Positions 17,201 to 25,422 of a stretch of DNA of 64,000 bases are shown in pieces. The stretch covers positions 113,435-177,434 of the forward strand of contig CACZZF010000011.1 of assembly GCA_902785575.1 (NCBI GenBank). The letters are read 5' to 3'. How positions within the stretch are numbered: the first letter of the stretch is position 1; each line of letters begins with the position of its first letter. The translations under genes were made by a program, and so were the position numbers. The DNA comes from an uncultured Bacteroidia bacterium (GTDB taxonomy: Bacteria > Bacteroidota > Bacteroidia > Bacteroidales > UBA932). The notes beneath the pieces are model-generated. The model made no database searches. It saw only the letters and a program-made list of their open reading frames with translations, and had not been told where the DNA came from.

Positions 17201-17866
17201 TCAAAACAACAAAAAACAGTGCTCTATCATTACTCCTTGCGAATGCTTAGATACTCCTAGTTCAAGATTGGAAATCCCTATCGCGCTTCTAAAATGAATA
17301 GTTTCACTATTGCGGGAAGCATTAATCAGCTGCTTGTTTATCATCTCAACAACATCGTGCACAGTCCCCACTAATACATAACCTAAAAGTAACGTATCAG
17401 AGGGGTAATTCCCATTTAGGATATGATCAATGCCAGTCTTAATATATCTTTGCGCATATTTGCTCGGAGAAGTCGGATTCTTGTTATTCAGCTTCGTAAA
17501 AGACTTTGAGTACAAATTCTTTGCCTCCATGTAGCACGATATACGGTACTCTTCTTTACTCCAGCCGAATCCTCCGATCATGATATCAATGCGATAAACA
17601 TTGTTAACAGAAAAGATGGGGTCTTTGAATCCTTCTGGTAAAAGACGCTTCTCGGTTTCTGCAGTAATATGTCTCTCCATGGCATAAGGATGGTGGTTCA
17701 TCCTCGCAACAAGAACCTCTGTAACGGCATTTTCATCAAAGTCTCTCGTTATCTTTCCAGATGTATATACCTCCGCATAAACCACATCCAAAAGTCCAAT
17801 ACAAACCTTCTTAAACGATATTGAAGCATCTGCAACAAAACTACCTTTTAACCCCACATTAATCAT
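17201..17866 (-). CDS. Probable PD-(D/E)xK restriction endonuclease partner of the adjacent methyltransferase
   Basis: A 221-residue protein of no family I can name. Near residue 95 it has RIDIMIGGFGWSKEEYRISCYMEAKNL: an aspartate, a short spacer with a strand, then E-A-K, which matches the D...(D/E)xK core of PD-(D/E)xK nucleases. The aspartate and the EAK are about 17 residues apart, a usual spacing. The gene overlaps the end of the methyltransferase gene by 8 bases, indicating coupled expression. Together they read as a restriction-modification pair. The nuclease call rests on this one motif and on context. Confidence 0.6.
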   Translation of the reverse strand: MINVGLKGSFVADASISFKKVCIGLLDVVYAEVYTSGKITRDFDENAVTEVLVARMNHHPYAMERHITAETEKRLLPEGFKDPIFSVNNVYRIDIMIGGFGWSKEEYRISCYMEAKNLYSKSFTKLNNKNPTSPSKYAQRYIKTGIDHILNGNYPSDTLLLGYVLVGTVHDVVEMINKQLINASRNSETIHFRSAIGISNLELGVSKHSQGVMIEHCFLLF

Positions 17867-20849
17867 TGCCTCCCCCTTTCATTACAAGTATTTCAGCAAA
17901 TATAGATGCACCGTCTTCTATAGCTTGCATCTGCGTCCAATAACGACACTGATTAGGTTTTATCAAAATAATACTGTTTTCCTGATAATCACGCAACACT
18001 CGTTGCACTACAATCCCATTCTGTAATTTTGATGTCAAAGCCGCATAGAGATTTCTCAACACTTTATTGTCGCTCTCCCCATTTAGGAATTCTAACTCAT
18101 GTTCCTTATTGTCAAAGTGCAATACAACCATACATAAAGGCACTGTCAAGTTTGGTTCTAGAACTTCAGGGGATATCCGTGTCTCGGAATATCGATAATA
18201 GTCATTGAGACTCAGACTCAATCGTTGTGAGTATGCAGAAAGAACATCTTTAGTCGTTTTACGCATTGCTGCAGCGTTGACTTTCTGCGAGAATAATTGA
18301 AAAGAATTGTGATATACATCTTCCATCACTTCAACCTCAAATTCTGACAATCCAAATATAGAATAGAACAAAGTATTTACCTGTCTTTCCTCATCTGAAA
18401 TACCTTCGTCTATTAGTTGTGCTTGTTTATTACAAATCTTATCAAACAAATCAACTATTCTATTCTTTTGTTTGTCACTCATAGTTTCAAAAGGAGAGGG
18501 AAGGCTCATAGTTTCTTCCTCTAGTAGAATCCTTTCTCGTTCTATACCCCAGGTTGAGGATGTGAGAAACAACAAAGTGGTGGCAATGCGAGAGTTTAGA
18601 TAGGCCGTCAGTACCTTCTTATTCTCGATACCCATGCCGTTAAATACAAAGGTGCTTGTGGTCGTGAATGCCTTTCCGTCAAAAAGCCCAGCAATCACAC
18701 CGTTTTTGTCGGGACACTCCTTCATCACCACAAATGGAGAGTCGAAGAGGCCTGATTTGTTCCTGCGAAAAACCCTGTGATCATCATTCTTACTTGCAGC
18801 ATCCTTTGAAACATAATATCTTCCGATTTGTTTTAAGTCTATTAATGATTCGGGTACAAAGTCTGGATTCTCGCTGTCTGCATTACACCCTCTACCGTAT
18901 ATCCAATTGTTATTGTTAAAGGTCATCCCCAAGGTGTGCAAACCACGCAGTTTCTCTACAACCTTGAACGCCAAAGCGTTTCCCCAAGCACCAATCTTCC
19001 ATACACTGGTATCATTACGCTCGCATAATTCGCGAGGAAGATACTTCAAGTCACAGCTGTCGAGCACAATATCATATAGCAGGTTGCCTTTCACATATGT
19101 CCTTGGAGCCCAATAACCTATATCTTTGGAAGGATCGTCTGGCCTATCGGCCCTATAAAACAATACTGCTACAGGTGTTTTGGCTGATGTGAACAAACTA
19201 CCACCGAAGTCTTTCGGAGCATTCCTGAAAATAGAAAAGTTATATACTTTCTCTAAATATGCATTCTGGAGCAGCCAATCTCTAAAACGAGCGTATGTAC
19301 TGGTAGCATTAGTAAGAATCTTCATGTTAACCACCAAAGCAATCTCTCCTTTCGGGCATAAGTAAGAAGCCTTATGAATGAACGGTAGCGACATCTCGTC
19401 AGCGAATCCCAACTGCTTGCAATATGATCTAATGGATTTCTGAGAATGATCCGTCCCATATGGAGGATTACCCACAACCAAGTCAATTTCTGGAAATAGA
19501 TTAGCAAAGTCAGTCGCAATAGTATCAGCACACCATAAATTGCCCTCCACTTTTTTATCGTCGGCAGACTCATGAATCAAACATGGGAGCTTACATGTAG
19601 GCTGCGCCCACAGGGTTCGAGGGTCTAATTCATTTATAAGTGTAAGATAAAGGCTGAATGAAGCGACTGAGAGGGCAGTTGAATCTATGTCTATTCCAAA
19701 TATGTTGTTACAAAGGATAGTATTTAATGTTTCAAAATCAATGGTTTCCTTTCGGTTAACATGTTTCCAGGCACTAATAAGTCTTTTATAACTCTCCACC
19801 AAAAAAATACCCGATCCGCAGGCTGGATCCAAAATCTTCAAATCCCATTCATTAGAATCCACAGGGATCTTCTCTGAGACAATTAAGCTAACAAGATTTG
19901 ACGGTGTATAGTACTGCCCTTTTGACGCTTTCGAAGCGCCCAGGAAATGCTCATAAATCTCGCTGAGCAACTCAACTCGAATAAGGTCGAAACGAAATAA
20001 CCGCCAATCATTATATAGTTTCGGTTTATCAGAAAGATCACCATCATGAAAACATTTTCTGACCAAACCCAGATGATGGTTATTCACTTTTTCCTCCTCT
20101 TCGGGAAGAATCTTAGTGACATCTCCATTAAATCGTCCATTGAGCACTGCAAATAATTTATAGGCAGCAGCCTTATCATTTAGGAAATCAAGATAAGTAG
20201 TATACGAAGGGTTTATAGCAGAATAAATCCCCGCTTCTTCAGTCGCCCCCTTATCTTCTAAAAACAGTATAAACAAAGAACGAATAAGGAGCGCATGAAT
20301 ATATTTCTCCTCTAAGCCTGTCTTCAACAAGGCTACTTTCGTTCGATCCATGCTATCTACAAGATAGGCATCAACACGCTTAGAAACATCAATCTTTAAG
20401 CTTTTCTGGGCTTCCCAAAGAGCGCCAGTATCAACTGCCTCACGAGAAAACAATGCCGTAAAATGTTCAAAATTGCCACCATCAAGCTTTGTGGATTGGA
20501 TTTGTGCGACCTCCAAATCCATCAGATAGTCCGCATCTGTCGATACATACTCAGGCTTAGCAAAGCAGTTATAAGCCCTTACTTCAAGATCACTATAAAC
20601 AATCAACAGTAAAACCCTACGATAATTCCATGCCGCATGCAAAATGTTGGCAATCTTCTTATTGCACTCACTATCAAAAGAGAATACCCGACAAAAAAAG
20701 ACAGATGGATGTCCAGCAATGAAATAACAACTGTCGGCTCCAACCCTAGTCAAATCTTGATAGTTAGGGTAATAGTGCCCAACTTCAGTCACAGGAAGGA
20801 GGACTCCATCATAACCCAAATGCTTAATAATATTGTCGCATTCATTCAT
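17859..20849 (-). CDS. N6-adenine DNA methyltransferase, type II/IIG-like restriction-modification protein
   Basis: A 996-residue protein. The S-adenosylmethionine-binding motif LDPACGSGIFLVES is near residue 345 and the catalytic NPPY motif (LVVGNPPYGTDHS) near residue 460, identifying a gamma-class N6-adenine methyltransferase of the Eco57I/TaqI type. Residues 1-300 form a separate, mostly helical domain without a nuclease motif that I can see. The C-terminal 350 residues (from about VWKIGAWGNALAFKVVEKLR, LPSPFETMSDKQKNRIVDLFDKI) are like TaqI-type specificity regions. The gene overlaps the small nuclease-like gene downstream. A 426-base gene-poor stretch precedes it. AT-rich, like the rest of the defence cargo. 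Confidence 0.85.
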   Translation of the reverse strand: MNECDNIIKHLGYDGVLLPVTEVGHYYPNYQDLTRVGADSCYFIAGHPSVFFCRVFSFDSECNKKIANILHAAWNYRRVLLLIVYSDLEVRAYNCFAKPEYVSTDADYLMDLEVAQIQSTKLDGGNFEHFTALFSREAVDTGALWEAQKSLKIDVSKRVDAYLVDSMDRTKVALLKTGLEEKYIHALLIRSLFILFLEDKGATEEAGIYSAINPSYTTYLDFLNDKAAAYKLFAVLNGRFNGDVTKILPEEEEKVNNHHLGLVRKCFHDGDLSDKPKLYNDWRLFRFDLIRVELLSEIYEHFLGASKASKGQYYTPSNLVSLIVSEKIPVDSNEWDLKILDPACGSGIFLVESYKRLISAWKHVNRKETIDFETLNTILCNNIFGIDIDSTALSVASFSLYLTLINELDPRTLWAQPTCKLPCLIHESADDKKVEGNLWCADTIATDFANLFPEIDLVVGNPPYGTDHSQKSIRSYCKQLGFADEMSLPFIHKASYLCPKGEIALVVNMKILTNATSTYARFRDWLLQNAYLEKVYNFSIFRNAPKDFGGSLFTSAKTPVAVLFYRADRPDDPSKDIGYWAPRTYVKGNLLYDIVLDSCDLKYLPRELCERNDTSVWKIGAWGNALAFKVVEKLRGLHTLGMTFNNNNWIYGRGCNADSENPDFVPESLIDLKQIGRYYVSKDAASKNDDHRVFRRNKSGLFDSPFVVMKECPDKNGVIAGLFDGKAFTTTSTFVFNGMGIENKKVLTAYLNSRIATTLLFLTSSTWGIERERILLEEETMSLPSPFETMSDKQKNRIVDLFDKICNKQAQLIDEGISDEERQVNTLFYSIFGLSEFEVEVMEDVYHNSFQLFSQKVNAAAMRKTTKDVLSAYSQRLSLSLNDYYRYSETRISPEVLEPNLTVPLCMVVLHFDNKEHELEFLNGESDNKVLRNLYAALTSKLQNGIVVQRVLRDYQENSIILIKPNQCRYWTQMQAIEDGASIFAEILVMKGGGND

Positions 20850-21275
20850 ATCTTTCTGCCTTTTCTCATCGAAAACGAGTACAGATGTAACTCGCCCCAG
20901 ATTATACTTATTTTACAAAAGACGATTATTTTCGTATGGATCCTTAAAAATGTTTTAGCAGACTAGAAACTGCCATACAAAAACCCGCTAAGGGATAACT
21001 AAAACAAAGCAAAATGCCACGAATACAATGATTACAGCACTCTTTTCATAACGGAGAAGAGTGCTAGCTCTAAAACCAATGCCTCAGTAGCTCCACTCAC
21101 AATCCACTTCCAAATACCGCTAAGAATCGATTTCATTAGTTTAAAATTTAAGCGTCAGTTCCCATAATAATACTTGTTTATAAATCCGCAATGGGTTTAT
21201 TAGCTGCTGCGAAAATAAGAGATTGTTTTGATTAATACAAGCAAGGTCTAGCCCAATTTCATAAAAATGTTTAGT
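20850..21275. other. Gene-poor spacer between restriction-modification and glycan genes, with a strong hairpin and a possible 34-codon frame
   Basis: The 426 bases hold a 9-base-arm hairpin (AGCACTCTT, about 21034-21043, and AAGAGTGCT, about 21054-21064). A 34-codon minus-strand frame with ATG complementary to 21134-21136 and stop at 21032 runs through the same hairpin; I do not count it as a gene. Read on the plus strand, the hairpin and the AAAACC after it resemble the leader of the small-protein cassettes at 42.8 and 44.8 kb. No other clear signal is seen. Confidence 0.35.
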
Positions 21276-22172
21276 TTACCACTTCCTTCCGAATAGCTTG
21301 TAGCCAATACGTCTGAAAAAGGTTTTGACATATCGTGGCAGGAAATGGAACATGTAGAGACCTGCACCATTTTTCACTGTCACATCCACCGCGAAGTCAC
21401 GCCTCATCAGTTCCGGATCACTCATCATCTTCGCATGAAGGAAGTAAGCGTCATTACCCATATTCCTGTCGTGGATCACCTCGCACCACATCGGATGATC
21501 CTCCACCCGCTCGATCATTGCCCCAGGAATATTGTCGATATAATAATGGCTACCATAACCATATATTGTCCTCAAAGTCAACGGGTTCCCGCTCTCCACA
21601 ACGCTCACGAAATGGTTCTTTGGGTAATGGATCCGCATCACATAACTACACTCAGTGTAGTACTGGTATCCCTCGGTGTAACTGATGAATGTTCCATCCG
21701 GAAGCTCCGCTGCCCTCCTCTGAACATCCTCCACAAACCCCACCGCCAACGCATCGTCATTATCTAAGTATGTCGTCAGCACTCGAGGTTGCTGCGCCGG
21801 TTCCTGAGCTTGCCGAAGGGCCGGACTCTTGGTCGGTTGCTGAGCTTGTCGAAGCAACCGAAGGACTTCACTCTTGAAAGCCTCCGCAAAGTACCTCCCA
21901 TTCTCCGGCTCCACAAACACCGGAACCAACTGCGGACACTGAGCACTATACCCCTCTATCCTCTCCCTAAATGCCTCCGGAGTCTTGCTATCGAATAGAA
22001 CGATCCACTGGAAATCCTTGCACGATTGCGCAGCGACAGATGGCAAGCAGTACCTCTCGAAAAGAGCGAAACGATGCTCCAGCCATTCCGCAGTCCGAAC
22101 CAGAGAACCATTCTTATCCTGCCGCCAGAGCCGCAGATTGAAACGAGTGAGAATGAAGTGATTAACAATCAT
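21276..22172 (-). CDS. Putative rhamnosyltransferase-like glycosyltransferase (Rhamno_transf family)
   Basis: A 298-residue protein beginning MIVNHFILTRFNLRLWRQDKNG, then EHRFALFERYCLPSVAAQSCKDFQWIVLFDSKTPEAFRERI and TTYLDNDDALAVGFVEDVQ with a DxD-like acidic cluster. This is the arrangement of the family annotated as putative rhamnosyltransferases (GT-A-like). About 20 residues in the middle (LRQAQQPTKSPALRQAQEPAQ) come from two type-B repeats at 21796-21859, placed just before the acidic motif. The ATG overlaps the stop of the wbuC-like gene as ATGA, so they are coupled. GC-rich compared with the restriction genes that follow it. Confidence 0.78.
   Translation of the reverse strand: MIVNHFILTRFNLRLWRQDKNGSLVRTAEWLEHRFALFERYCLPSVAAQSCKDFQWIVLFDSKTPEAFRERIEGYSAQCPQLVPVFVEPENGRYFAEAFKSEVLRLLRQAQQPTKSPALRQAQEPAQQPRVLTTYLDNDDALAVGFVEDVQRRAAELPDGTFISYTEGYQYYTECSYVMRIHYPKNHFVSVVESGNPLTLRTIYGYGSHYYIDNIPGAMIERVEDHPMWCEVIHDRNMGNDAYFLHAKMMSDPELMRRDFAVDVTVKNGAGLYMFHFLPRYVKTFFRRIGYKLFGRKW
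21796..21859. repeat. Two type-B interspersed repeats inside the rhamnosyltransferase-like gene
   Basis: Two copies (21796-21823 and 21835-21859) share the core TGAGCTTGYCGAAG and have complementary ends (GGTTGC with GCAACC in the second), so each can form a hairpin. They translate in frame as RQAQ-rich peptide. Confidence 0.8.
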
Positions 22173-22564
22173 TTAGCGACTGTCAACACATCCTCCTCCC
22201 CTAGCGGCTCGTACTTCCCGTCCTTGCACTCGAACAGGACTGTGCCGGACTCCAGCGACTTGAGGCTATGCCACTGGCCAATAGGGACATTAAGCATATT
22301 TCCACCTGGACGCATATCAATTGTCTCGACCAGGTTGCCTGCATCATCGAAGAAATACTCCTCAAAATGCCCGCGAAGGCACACGACCGTCTCGGAACTC
22401 CCCCGATGCCTGTGGATCGGCATCACCGTCCCCGGCTCGATGGCATTGAGCATCCGCTGCGACTGATCCTCCGGCGTATTCCGCAAGTCAAGGTTCATTC
22501 GCAGCCTAGGCGAGGCTTTCGCCTGGAAGGTCAGGGAGTCAAGGATGTAGGTGTCGATTAACAT
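22169..22564 (-). CDS. wbuC: WbuC-family cupin-fold metalloprotein
   Basis: A 131-residue single-domain cupin. The family signature is present: RLRMNLDLRNTPEDQSQRMLNAIEPGTVMPIHRHRGSSETVVCLRGHFEEYFFDD, with the metal-binding H-x-H and Glu, followed by GGNMLNVPIGQWHSLKSLESGTVLFECKDGKYEPL. WbuC proteins occur in FucNAc-containing O-antigen and capsule loci next to WbuB; their biochemical role is not settled. In this window WbuB is about 5 kb away, separated by the restriction genes, so the pair appears split by insertions. The qat operon ends only 15 bases upstream of the region where this gene starts. Confidence 0.85.
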   Translation of the reverse strand: MLIDTYILDSLTFQAKASPRLRMNLDLRNTPEDQSQRMLNAIEPGTVMPIHRHRGSSETVVCLRGHFEEYFFDDAGNLVETIDMRPGGNMLNVPIGQWHSLKSLESGTVLFECKDGKYEPLGEEDVLTVAK

Positions 22565-22579
22565 GGTATTAGAGATTAA

Positions 22580-23266
22580 CTACTTAATTGATTTCAACAA
22601 CTTCTCAAAGTTCTTATAGACATCAGTTTCACTCATGTGAAGGAATTCTAGAGCCCTCCTAATACTAGACCGATCATTATACGGAGCATCAGTCTCAGTC
22701 AGTATCCTATCCTTAGGAATCTTTTCAATAATTGCCTTGCCGTTTTTTGACAGACACATGGCTTCATTGATGGAGAAATAATAGCCCTGATCCAAAATAG
22801 CAGGAATCAGCCCAACTGGTCCGCTATACCAATGAAATATCACATTCTTGATATTATACTCACATAGCATCTCCAATAATTCTTTCTCACCCCTTCGGGA
22901 ATGTACGCTAATTATCTTGTTCTTATCTTGTAAGGTTGCAAATATCTCTCGCAGCACAGCTACTTGTACATCCTTGGAAGGAAATCCATCGCGTGAAAAG
23001 TCTAGTCCAATCTCACCTATATAAGACGTCTGGCCAATTAGCCGTTTAAAGAGCGTCAGCTCTCTCCTTCCCTCCTCTACTCGCAGTGGATGCAGACCTA
23101 GGGCCAGTCTGATATGCTTATACCCTTTTATGTGCGAAAAGCCCATCTGAAAATGTGACGGCAGATTTGTCATACCAATCACGATATCTCCTGCCTGCTC
23201 TTTCTGCTTGATATAAGCTTCAGGTTGAGGCATCATATCAAAATGACAATGCGTATCAATAATCAT
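22580..23266 (-). CDS. qatD: QatD: TatD-family metal-dependent hydrolase of the Qat anti-phage system
   Basis: A 228-residue TatD-like nuclease. Motifs in order: IIDTHCHFD (HxH metal ligands, residues 2-10), GEIGLDFSRD (Glu ligand), VHSRRGEKE (His), IFHWYSGP (His) and LTETDAPY (Asp). TatD enzymes are Mg2+-dependent DNases; in the Qat system QatD is a required component of phage defence. The start is the ATG complementary to 23264-23266, which overlaps the qatC stop as ATGA. The order qatA-qatB-qatC-qatD on one strand is that of known Qat operons. All metal ligands look intact. Confidence 0.9.
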   Translation of the reverse strand: MIIDTHCHFDMMPQPEAYIKQKEQAGDIVIGMTNLPSHFQMGFSHIKGYKHIRLALGLHPLRVEEGRRELTLFKRLIGQTSYIGEIGLDFSRDGFPSKDVQVAVLREIFATLQDKNKIISVHSRRGEKELLEMLCEYNIKNVIFHWYSGPVGLIPAILDQGYYFSINEAMCLSKNGKAIIEKIPKDRILTETDAPYNDRSSIRRALEFLHMSETDVYKNFEKLLKSIK

Positions 23267-24603
23267 CAGACCCAACCTAAATAGCTTAATATTGTGTCAT
23301 TGTTGTCCGCTCTTATCATTGCAGATAGCTCTTCTCTGGAACGGACCACTAAATCCACATACTCATCTAAATCATCAAAGTGGCTCATCCCCGCTATCCT
23401 AAGTTCACGTTTTATTTGTTCACGTGTAAGATCTCTTTTTAAGAAATTCAGCATCGCGAAGAAATCCTCTGCCACCTTACTACCTTTTTTGTTATAAAGC
23501 GTAATCAGCCGGTTTCCGTAAGATGTGTTATCTAGTTCACCAAGTAAGGCAGCCCTGCGATACATACATGGCATACAATGCCCACAATGCGACGCATTAT
23601 GGTTATCATACATAAACTGATGCATCCCTCGTTTTCCACAAGAATTAGATTCTGCCACAACTCGGAGCAAATAAGGTTTGTCTGAACAATTTTGCACCAT
23701 CTCCCCTTTTGTCATTTTTTCATAGGGATTCTCTACATCAACGCATATTCCCATTCTTCTAATGAGATCTCTATACCCCTTCATAAATACCGGATGTGTG
23801 GTACGGGTACTACAAGATGCACGGCGAGAAGGTGACAATGGATAGTTCAAAGAGACAGAACCATTTTCAGGAACAACAATCTTACAGCCCGAAAAGGAAG
23901 CTATGATTAGAGCTATGGAAAGAAACATAAGTGAACGAGACCTGCAGGAAAGTTCACTCGATAGTCCAGGCTGGATTAAAACAGCAGGAATAGCACAGAA
24001 TCTGCCCGGATAATGATATCCAAACAAACGTTTGATCCCATCTTGATCAGAGCGAGGGCCCCTCATAATGCTATCATAATGAGATGCCAAGAATAATTTA
24101 CCATCCGGATGGTCAGTCATATAATCTATTGCCCCAATCAACGAATCCATTCCCCCTGAAAACAAATTTACTTGCGTTATTCCGTCAAAGTAATTAGTTG
24201 TCTTATACTTCACATAATGGATTGAAGCCGTTCCAACAAAATGACAACTCCAGTAATCTCCCGTCAAGAAGGAAAGCAACGAATTAATCTGACTTTCTAA
24301 TGGTTGGAATATTTCATAATCGGGAATATTGATGTCTACATCAAATTCCCGCGACCACCCGTCTACAGAATAAATCTCGCGTTCAACCGACCTATCAATC
24401 GCATAAACAATTGCAGAAAGATATAATAGGCTGAAAGTAATAGACGGTGACTTATTCCAGAAGTACGCCAAAGGATGCAACTGAACAATGGCAGATGTAT
24501 TGATAATCTGCCCTTTCGCATCTTCAATCATAAGGCATATCGTGAGTCTGACATCCTTACTACTATGGCGTCTGGTCCGATAAGTTGTGGTTTTAATCTT
24601 CAT
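23266..24603 (-). CDS. qatC: QatC: QueC-like PP-loop ATPase of the Qat anti-phage system
   Basis: About 445 residues from the ATG complementary to 24601-24603, which overlaps the end of qatB by 11 bases; a longer frame overlapping qatB by 160 bases is less likely. The PP-loop NLFSGGMDSLIGAIDYM near residue 145 is the ATP-pyrophosphatase motif of QueC (7-cyano-7-deazaguanine synthase). A C-terminal zinc-site-like CGHCMPCMYRRAALL also matches QueC. QatC proteins are larger than housekeeping QueC, as here. In Qat defence the protein is presumed to carry out a nucleotide or protein modification that is still poorly understood. It is unlikely to be the cellular queuosine enzyme, given the neighbours. 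Confidence 0.9.
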   Translation of the reverse strand: MKIKTTTYRTRRHSSKDVRLTICLMIEDAKGQIINTSAIVQLHPLAYFWNKSPSITFSLLYLSAIVYAIDRSVEREIYSVDGWSREFDVDINIPDYEIFQPLESQINSLLSFLTGDYWSCHFVGTASIHYVKYKTTNYFDGITQVNLFSGGMDSLIGAIDYMTDHPDGKLFLASHYDSIMRGPRSDQDGIKRLFGYHYPGRFCAIPAVLIQPGLSSELSCRSRSLMFLSIALIIASFSGCKIVVPENGSVSLNYPLSPSRRASCSTRTTHPVFMKGYRDLIRRMGICVDVENPYEKMTKGEMVQNCSDKPYLLRVVAESNSCGKRGMHQFMYDNHNASHCGHCMPCMYRRAALLGELDNTSYGNRLITLYNKKGSKVAEDFFAMLNFLKRDLTREQIKRELRIAGMSHFDDLDEYVDLVVRSREELSAMIRADNNDTILSYLGWV

Positions 24604-25420
24604 GGCCCTGCAATATAAAGAGTATTCTGTCAAACTCCGTTTTGATAAAAGCTTCTCCCTCTGAAGATCCCCAATCAATGACAGCAACACTTCTGCCACT
24701 TCTTGCAGATCTGATGTCATCAAGGATTTGATCTTTGATTTCATCCATCGCATTCTTCATTGCCACAGTCCCCCGTTCATATTCCAATTTTTCTTCAAAA
24801 TCCTGTGACAGATGAATGTAGATATACATACCGAAGAACAAATCAAGCATATCTTTTAGTTCATCTCCTGCCACAATACGACTCATAACCTCATCGAATG
24901 AATCTAAATCATCCGACATACGTTCCTCAAGGTAATCCATCACACATTCCAAGGCATTATTCGCAGCGGTTTCGTCCATCCCTGCTATACCCGAGTCAAT
25001 GTATTGTCTTATTATATCAATAATATCGTGGCAGCTTTTTCCATCTAGGGAATAAACTCCCTTCTGACGCAACCATTCAACAAGACCATTATTGGCAATC
25101 TCATTGAAAACCGAGCTGAAACTGCCTGCCACATAAATGCCGGCATGTCCTATTGCCCTTGAACTACCACTTGTTACTTTCCCCCTCCCACCAGCGGCTC
25201 TGACAAGATTTCGAACAGCATGGTGATAGCCTGTAGAAATTCTTTTGCCTAATGCGCTCTGTTTTTTAGCGATTTGAGCTGGAGACAAATTTGCCGGAGG
25301 ATTGTTATCCAATGCTTCGGACTCCTCTACTGCGCCAGCCACTCCCGTGACAGCCGCTGAAGCGTTTCCCCAGTTCGGTTCTCCTTTTACGCCTGGTTTA
25401 TATCTATGTGACGTTCCCAT
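24593..25420 (-). CDS. qatB: QatB: component of the Qat anti-phage system
   Basis: A 275-residue protein between qatA (2-base gap) and qatC (11-base overlap). The start MGTSHRYKPGVKGEPNWGNASAAVTGV is the glycine/serine-rich opening typical of QatB proteins, followed by a helical region (GKRISTGYHHAVRNLVRAAGG) with a flexible glycine stretch. The C-terminal half is acidic and helical (LEERMSDDLDSFDEVMSRI). It has no catalytic motif that I can see. The assignment rests on the opening sequence and on its position in a complete four-gene operon. Confidence 0.85.
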   Translation of the reverse strand: MGTSHRYKPGVKGEPNWGNASAAVTGVAGAVEESEALDNNPPANLSPAQIAKKQSALGKRISTGYHHAVRNLVRAAGGRGKVTSGSSRAIGHAGIYVAGSFSSVFNEIANNGLVEWLRQKGVYSLDGKSCHDIIDIIRQYIDSGIAGMDETAANNALECVMDYLEERMSDDLDSFDEVMSRIVAGDELKDMLDLFFGMYIYIHLSQDFEEKLEYERGTVAMKNAMDEIKDQILDDIRSARSGRSVAVIDWGSSEGEAFIKTEFDRILFILQGHED

Positions 25421-25422
25421 AC

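Noticed and set aside
21032..21136. 34-codon minus-strand frame as a small membrane protein gene
   Set aside because: It contains a strong perfect hairpin that explains the sequence equally well, and there is no clear promoter or ribosome site.
23266..24603. Housekeeping queuosine enzyme QueC
   Set aside because: The protein is much longer than QueC and lies between QatB and QatD in a complete Qat operon.
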